From positions 1-64,000 of the forward strand of contig CAKZRP010000077.1 of the NCBI GenBank assembly GCA_937146765.1: a stretch of DNA of 64,000 bases, read 5' to 3'. This document shows, in pieces, positions 60,324-64,000 of the stretch. The first letter of the stretch is position 1. Each line of letters opens with the position of its first letter. The notes beneath the pieces are model-generated. The model was not told the origin of the DNA. It did no database searches and saw only the letters and a list, made by a program, of their open reading frames with translations. The DNA is from an uncultured Paracoccaceae bacterium (GTDB taxonomy: Bacteria > Pseudomonadota > Alphaproteobacteria > Rhodobacterales > Rhodobacteraceae). Position numbers and translations under genes: made by a program.

Positions 60324-60611
60324 TCAGGTCCCCACGCGGATGTTGTTGAGGATCACCAGGAGGTAGAAGGCGCAGACGAGCCAGAGGATGAAGACCGCGC
60401 CGGTCCCCATCAGAATGACGCCAGCGATCAAACCGCCCCCGCATTTGACCACCACCCAACGCTCGCCAAAGCGGCGCATCAGCCAGGCAACAATCGGATT
60501 GGCCTCCCGACCGCCACGCGCCAGGGCTTTGCGGGTGGTGATGACGTCAGCAACCTGAAGGACCAGGAAGATGACGAAGGCGAAGAAAGGGTCTTGGATC
60601 AGGTCAAGCAT
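60324..60611 (-). CDS. Small membrane protein (DUF5658-like)
   Basis: A 95-residue protein with about three membrane spans (FFAFVIFLVLQVADVITT, VVVKCGGGLIAGVILMG, VFILWLVCAFYLLVIL). The D-TT-G-REANPIVAWLMRR pattern resembles DUF5658. Function unknown: with the lipoprotein next to it, it could be an envelope protein altering phage entry, or a holin-like protein, though it has no lysis partner beside it. Confidence 0.7.
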   Translation of the reverse strand: MLDLIQDPFFAFVIFLVLQVADVITTRKALARGGREANPIVAWLMRRFGERWVVVKCGGGLIAGVILMGTGAVFILWLVCAFYLLVILNNIRVGT

Positions 60612-60728
60612 GTAAGCTCCTATTGGTTGCTCTAAAAAGGAGAGCGTTGAGTTGCCCGGTCAGGCAGGCGTTCGGCCTGTACCTGGCCGGGGTGCGGTTA
60701 CACTTGCAGGACGCAGCGACGTCATTGG

Positions 60729-61151
60729 TCAGTCTGGGTCAGAAATCAGCTCCTCCATTGATCCCGAAAGATCGATGTCGGGCACGATGCTTTGCGGCTT
60801 CCAGATAATGCGCGTGTGGAATGTCGAAACATTCGCGTCTGCCATCTGGATCGCGAAGAATGACAAGTTTTGTGAGCGCCCCAGATAGTGTTTTTTGTAA
60901 GCCCCCTGCGCCTCTTTGCAGGTGACTGACAGCCTGTCAGCGCCGACGTCCAGCGAGCAGCGCCCCTCGACTACAGCGACCTCCTCGTCCGTCCAGACGT
61001 TGTAGAAAACAATCTTTCGGACTATCTCAAAATTGTCCGCTGCGGTGGACAAATTGCGCGAGGCGATAGTTGCGTCGCTCTCGCAGGTAGACGCCGCGAG
61101 TAGGGAAATCAGAGCCGCAGCCAAACCGCACCTTGCCAATACTTTTTTCAT
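60729..61151 (-). CDS. Phage beta-sandwich lipoprotein
   Basis: A 140-residue protein. An N-terminal signal (MKKVLARCGLAAALISLLAASTC) gives a cysteine at residue 23 after AST, a non-standard lipobox. The remainder (IASRNLSTAADNFEIVRKIV, then SVTCKEAQGAYKKHYLG, IWKPQSIVPDIDL) closely fits the beta-sandwich lipoprotein family seen in many siphoviruses. Role unknown; candidates are superinfection exclusion by blocking the receptor, or lysis timing. Start ATG at 61151 with GAGAGGAG upstream. Neighbours: hypothetical gene 14 bases before, membrane protein gene 117 bases after. Confidence 0.78.
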   Translation of the reverse strand: MKKVLARCGLAAALISLLAASTCESDATIASRNLSTAADNFEIVRKIVFYNVWTDEEVAVVEGRCSLDVGADRLSVTCKEAQGAYKKHYLGRSQNLSFFAIQMADANVSTFHTRIIWKPQSIVPDIDLSGSMEELISDPD

Positions 61152-61165
61152 TCGCTTCTCCTCTC

Positions 61166-61609
61166 TCAATCCATGATCGACCGGCCTTGGCCGATCTTCG
61201 GCACCTCGGGCCGCGCCCAATCGGGCAATTTCAAATGGACGGTTTGGGGTGCCCTACCGCCAATGATCGACAGCTCCTTTGCGGGGCGTTTGCCCGGTGC
61301 CAGGACGCCCCAGGGCGAAAGGCGGACGCTGACACTGCCCTTGATGCCGGAGGCCAAATCGAACGCGCCGGGGTCACCGATTTCAGCCAATTCCAGCACC
61401 AGTTGGTGGTTGGCGCCCCGGTCGTTGTTCAGCACCAGCTTCAGCGCGTCCTTTGCCGGGTCCAATTGACCGCCGAAGTGCTTCGCCTGGGCGGCAGCGG
61501 ACACGCCGATCCGGATGAATTGCCCACTTTTCACTTCGGACACAGCGATGCTGAACCCAGTTTTTACCGGGCCGGTGTCTTCAAAGGGTTTCGGGATGAT
61601 GTTGGGCAT
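61166..61609 (-). CDS. Hypothetical phage protein
   Basis: A 147-residue soluble protein (start MPNIIPKPFEDTGPVKTGF) with beta-type segments and a basic Trp/Arg-containing end; it has no signal, cysteine or motif I recognise. It lies 14 bases after the terminase gene and just before the lipoprotein gene, in the packaging-gene transcript. Possibly structural or a regulator of packaging; no function can be given. Confidence 0.65.
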   Translation of the reverse strand: MPNIIPKPFEDTGPVKTGFSIAVSEVKSGQFIRIGVSAAAQAKHFGGQLDPAKDALKLVLNNDRGANHQLVLELAEIGDPGAFDLASGIKGSVSVRLSPWGVLAPGKRPAKELSIIGGRAPQTVHLKLPDWARPEVPKIGQGRSIMD

Positions 61610-61623
61610 GTGCGATCTCCTCG

Positions 61624-63315
61624 TTAAATGCCACCTCGGACGTCCGCCCCGAGCGGCTGCTTCCACCAGGGGCGGTCCATTGCGTCTTGTTCGTCAGCAG
61701 TCATGCCCATGCGGCCAGCTTCCGGGTCGCTGTGGCGGTTGTCGGGCACGGGGGTGTAGGCGATCTCGACCCAGCGCATGCGCGACGCGAAATGCGCCAG
61801 GGCGAGCGCGATGGCGTAGTCGCCATGGCGCTTCTTGCCCTTGGCGTCGGCCTCGCGGATTTCAGGTACGCGCGGAATGCCCCGGACCTTCTTCACGGCG
61901 CGCAGGTCGCCCATGTGCGGGTCAAACCGGCCGATGGAGATGGTCGCCTCCTCGAAGGCGGTTTTCAGGGGCGGCATGTTGACCCGATACCAGTCCTGGC
62001 TGAACTTGATGGCCCAGACCATGCCGGGGCTGTCGTCGCCGTCCTTCAGGCCAAACTTGCGCCCCACATCCTCGGCCACGGTCCAGCCCATGCCGGTGGC
62101 GTCAAAGGCCGCGCCGACGCAGCGGGAACGGATCCGCTCCATCACCATGCCGACGATCAGCTTCTGCTCATTGCCCGGCACGTTGCGCATCTCGATGGAG
62201 AGCGCCTCCCGGCGGTGCATGTTCTTCTCGATGGCGAGCAGGCACAGGACCGACAGGTCAGCCACGCGGGCAAAGTCGAAGCCGAGCGCATAGAGCACGT
62301 CCAGCGGCAGCGCGCCGAGGACCTCCTCCAAGCGCTCGAGGAACGCGCGCATCAGCTCCTGCTGCTCGGCCGCGGTGCGCTGCAGGTAATCGCCCGGCAG
62401 CTCCAGCTCCAGGCAGGGTGCCTCCGCGTTCATGCGCGCCTCGATCAGCGGCGCGACCAGCCATGCCCCGGTGCCTGCCTTCGGGATGCAGTGCAGCTCC
62501 TCGTCGGCGTCGTCGCCATAGACCGCATGGGTGCTGTCGATCCACTTCTGCTTGGGCATCGGCTCGCGGCCCTGGGCGCGCTGGATCAAGGCGATCCGCT
62601 CGTACAGCCCTGCCTCGACCGCGTCATCGAAGGTGACGCGCACCACCTTGGCGGTGTCGCCTTTCTCGCCCTCGTTGACCTGACGCACCAGGACGTTGAA
62701 GGCGTTGGCGTCCCCGTCATGGGTCGAGATCACCAGGACCTTGCCGCCCCACATCAGGAGGGCATTCGCGGCCTTGAGCATCTCCTCAAGCTCGTCGTGG
62801 AAGGCAGCCTCGTCGAAGATCACATAGCCCTGGCGGCCGCGCAGGCTTCGGGGTTTCGATGACAGGGCGACGATCTCGAAGCCCGAGGCGAAGCGGATGC
62901 GGAAGGCCTGAATATCGCGCTCTTCCTTGCCCTCCTCCTGGTCCTTGAACAGGAACTCCTGCACCGCGCTGGCGGCGGGCATCAGCGCCTTTGCCCACAT
63001 GGCGCAGGTGTCGATAAATTCCCGGGCCATGTCGAGGTTAAAGCCGATGTAAAGCGTGTCCATGCCGCCTTCGGAGCGGGCAAGGCCAGAGGTCAGAACC
63101 GCGTCGGCCCCGACCGCCCAGGTCATGCCGATGCGGCGGGACTTTTCGCAAACCACAAACTGATAAGCGGCGGTCGCATGCAGGAGCTCCTGCTGATAGC
63201 TCAGCAGGACGTGCGGCAGGTCGACCCCTTCGGCCAGCACATCGGGCAGCATCTGGCGGTCGGCCGCCCGTTGTGCTTCCAATTCCGCGTCAGAAATGGC
63301 CACGGCGGCGGTCAT
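61624..63315 (-). CDS. Terminase large subunit (Mu gp28-like)
   Basis: A 563-residue packaging ATPase/nuclease. Walker A-like block CEKSRRIGMTW (56-66), Walker B VIFDEA (165-170), coupling motif ISTHDGDANAF, and the RNase H-like nuclease start LGFDFARVADLSVL near residue 345. It packs phage DNA by headful as in Mu. The ATG overlaps the preceding stop (ATGA). Confidence 0.93.
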   Translation of the reverse strand: MTAAVAISDAELEAQRAADRQMLPDVLAEGVDLPHVLLSYQQELLHATAAYQFVVCEKSRRIGMTWAVGADAVLTSGLARSEGGMDTLYIGFNLDMAREFIDTCAMWAKALMPAASAVQEFLFKDQEEGKEERDIQAFRIRFASGFEIVALSSKPRSLRGRQGYVIFDEAAFHDELEEMLKAANALLMWGGKVLVISTHDGDANAFNVLVRQVNEGEKGDTAKVVRVTFDDAVEAGLYERIALIQRAQGREPMPKQKWIDSTHAVYGDDADEELHCIPKAGTGAWLVAPLIEARMNAEAPCLELELPGDYLQRTAAEQQELMRAFLERLEEVLGALPLDVLYALGFDFARVADLSVLCLLAIEKNMHRREALSIEMRNVPGNEQKLIVGMVMERIRSRCVGAAFDATGMGWTVAEDVGRKFGLKDGDDSPGMVWAIKFSQDWYRVNMPPLKTAFEEATISIGRFDPHMGDLRAVKKVRGIPRVPEIREADAKGKKRHGDYAIALALAHFASRMRWVEIAYTPVPDNRHSDPEAGRMGMTADEQDAMDRPWWKQPLGADVRGGI

Positions 63316-63509
63316 GCTTGCACGTCCCGCAAACGGACCAGATAGGGCCTACCGCGCCACCAGCGCAAATGCGCCTCTGTGCCCAGGTGAATGAGGGTCT
63401 CACGCCGCCCGAAGAAAAGAACACAAAGGACGGTTCCCAAACCCGCGTCTTGCCACCAGAGGTTCCCCAGCATCACTTTTGCGGCGGGTTTGAGGTCGTA
63501 CTCTTTCAT
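63312..63509 (-). CDS. Small phage protein
   Basis: A 65-residue protein with four tryptophans, a hydrophobic centre (GTVLCVLFFG) and a basic end (RWWRGRPYLVRLRD). Overlaps both neighbours by four bases (ATGA), which supports coding. No known family; in Mu-like phages a small gene at this position is common. Confidence 0.65.
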   Translation of the reverse strand: MKEYDLKPAAKVMLGNLWWQDAGLGTVLCVLFFGRRETLIHLGTEAHLRWWRGRPYLVRLRDVQA

Positions 63510-64000
63510 GCCTCCACCCCCAAGATGTCAGCCTTGATGGCCTTCACCGTGTCGCGGGTCATGCCGAGCTGGTGGGCCTTCTGCTCGATCTCACCGGCCA
63601 GCCGCTCGCGCTCCTTGCGCGCCACCCGGCGTTCCTCGTCCTCGCGCAGGCGTTCCCGCATTCCGGCCGACTGCATCAGGTCCTTCAGCATGCGAGACAG
63701 ATGCGCCAGGCTCTTGGCGTCCCATTCGGCTTCATCGCTTTCGGCCACCGCGTTCATCATCTGGAACGCGGCCGTCGCGATCATCTGCATCAGCACCTTA
63801 TGCATGGTGCTTTCCTGCTCGATGTTGAGATCCCCGAGCAGGGTCTCCGCCATGGCGAAGGCGTCGCGTTGGTTCTTCAACAGCTTGGAATATTCGCCCA
63901 CGGCCGACTTGCCGACGCGGATCTCCAATCCTGCTTCATCCAGCCAGAAGTTCAGATCCTCGGTCACGGCAACGATGTCGCTGAAGCCACGCTCCTGCAG
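63506..64000 (-). CDS. Mu gp27-like protein (DUF3486), partial
   Basis: The gene runs past the window end. Visible are 164 codons: the frame at 64000 reads LQERGFSDIVA before the first in-window start-like codon (GTG at 63967), which is the usual N-terminal part of DUF3486 (erGfs...), then GKSAVGEYSKLLKNQR, MATAAFQMMNAVAES-like sequence and a Glu/Arg-rich coiled end. In Mu this family lies directly before the terminase large subunit and may act as its small subunit. The 5' end is missing. Confidence 0.85.
   Translation of the reverse strand: MQERGFSDIVAVTEDLNFWLDEAGLEIRVGKSAVGEYSKLLKNQRDAFAMAETLLGDLNIEQESTMHKVLMQMIATAAFQMMNAVAESDEAEWDAKSLAHLSRMLKDLMQSAGMRERLREDEERRVARKERERLAGEIEQKAHQLGMTRDTVKAIKADILGVEA

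Larger units (their letters stand above)
38786..64000 (-). mobile_element. Mu-like transposable prophage with a long non-contractile tail (right part; runs off the window)
   Basis: All genes from 39.1 kb to the window end are phage structural genes on one strand in Mu order: gp27-like, terminase (gp28), portal (gp29), MuF, gpG, protease/scaffold (I/Z), capsid (T), gp35, gp36, gp37. These are followed by a siphovirus tail module (tube, G/GT chaperones, tape measure, tip) instead of Mu's contractile tail. This combination is that of the RcapMu phage of Rhodobacter and of Pseudomonas B3/D3112. The right terminus is inferred from a TG dinucleotide followed by tandem repeats at 38797-38836. No frameshift or stop was seen in any structural gene, so the visible part looks intact. 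Transposase, repressor and lysis genes would lie beyond 64 kb. Confidence 0.9.

Overview
The window is chromosomal DNA of a high-GC alphaproteobacterium, most likely a Rhodobacterales (Roseobacter-group) species. The evidence is the complete alphaproteobacterial division and cell-wall (dcw) cluster with a DUF2484 gene next to murC, aerobic cobaltochelatase cobS/cobT, a meso-DAP type MurE, and an RcapMu-like transposable prophage. No rRNA, tRNA or CRISPR array was seen.

Region 1 (1-10.8 kb, mostly + strand): a small secreted protein, an isoprenylcysteine-methyltransferase-type membrane protein, cobS, a small lipoprotein gene wedged between cobS and cobT, cobT, a hairpin-rich intergenic stretch, an M24 Xaa-Pro aminopeptidase, a DUF427 protein, a short possible gene, a LysR regulator, and a ClC chloride channel/transporter on the - strand.

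Region 2 (10.9-38.1 kb, - strand): read in the direction of transcription the order is mraZ-rsmH-ftsL-ftsI-murE-murF-mraY-murD-ftsW-murG-murC-DUF2484-[DUF6161 gene]-murB-ddl-ftsQ-ftsA-ftsZ-lpxC-bamD-recN. These genes make the lipid II precursor, place the Z-ring, drive septal synthesis, and begin lipid A and outer-membrane assembly. Most neighbours overlap or nearly touch. The run is interrupted by a + strand flavoprotein between murD and ftsW and by an AT-richer membrane/coiled-coil cargo gene between DUF2484 and murB. A DnaA-box cluster lies upstream of ftsZ, and strong terminators follow ftsZ and lpxC.

Region 3 (about 38.79-64 kb, - strand): the right part of a Mu-like transposable prophage, inserted upstream of the mraZ promoter region and running off the window end. 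From the window end downward it encodes a gp27-like protein (DUF3486, truncated), terminase, a hypothetical protein, a lipoprotein, a membrane protein, portal, MuF, a Dam-type methylase, gpG, protease/scaffold, decoration, major capsid, gp35, gp36, gp37, tail tube, a G/GT-type tail chaperone pair joined by a predicted -1 frameshift (GGGAAAC plus hairpin), tape measure, a tail-tip module in the same order as in the Rhodobacter gene transfer agent, a tail fibre with a self-cleaving domain, and a sialate-esterase-like tail protein. The head is Mu-like and the tail is long and non-contractile, as in RcapMu and the B3/D3112 phages. Repressor, transposase and lysis genes must lie beyond the window.
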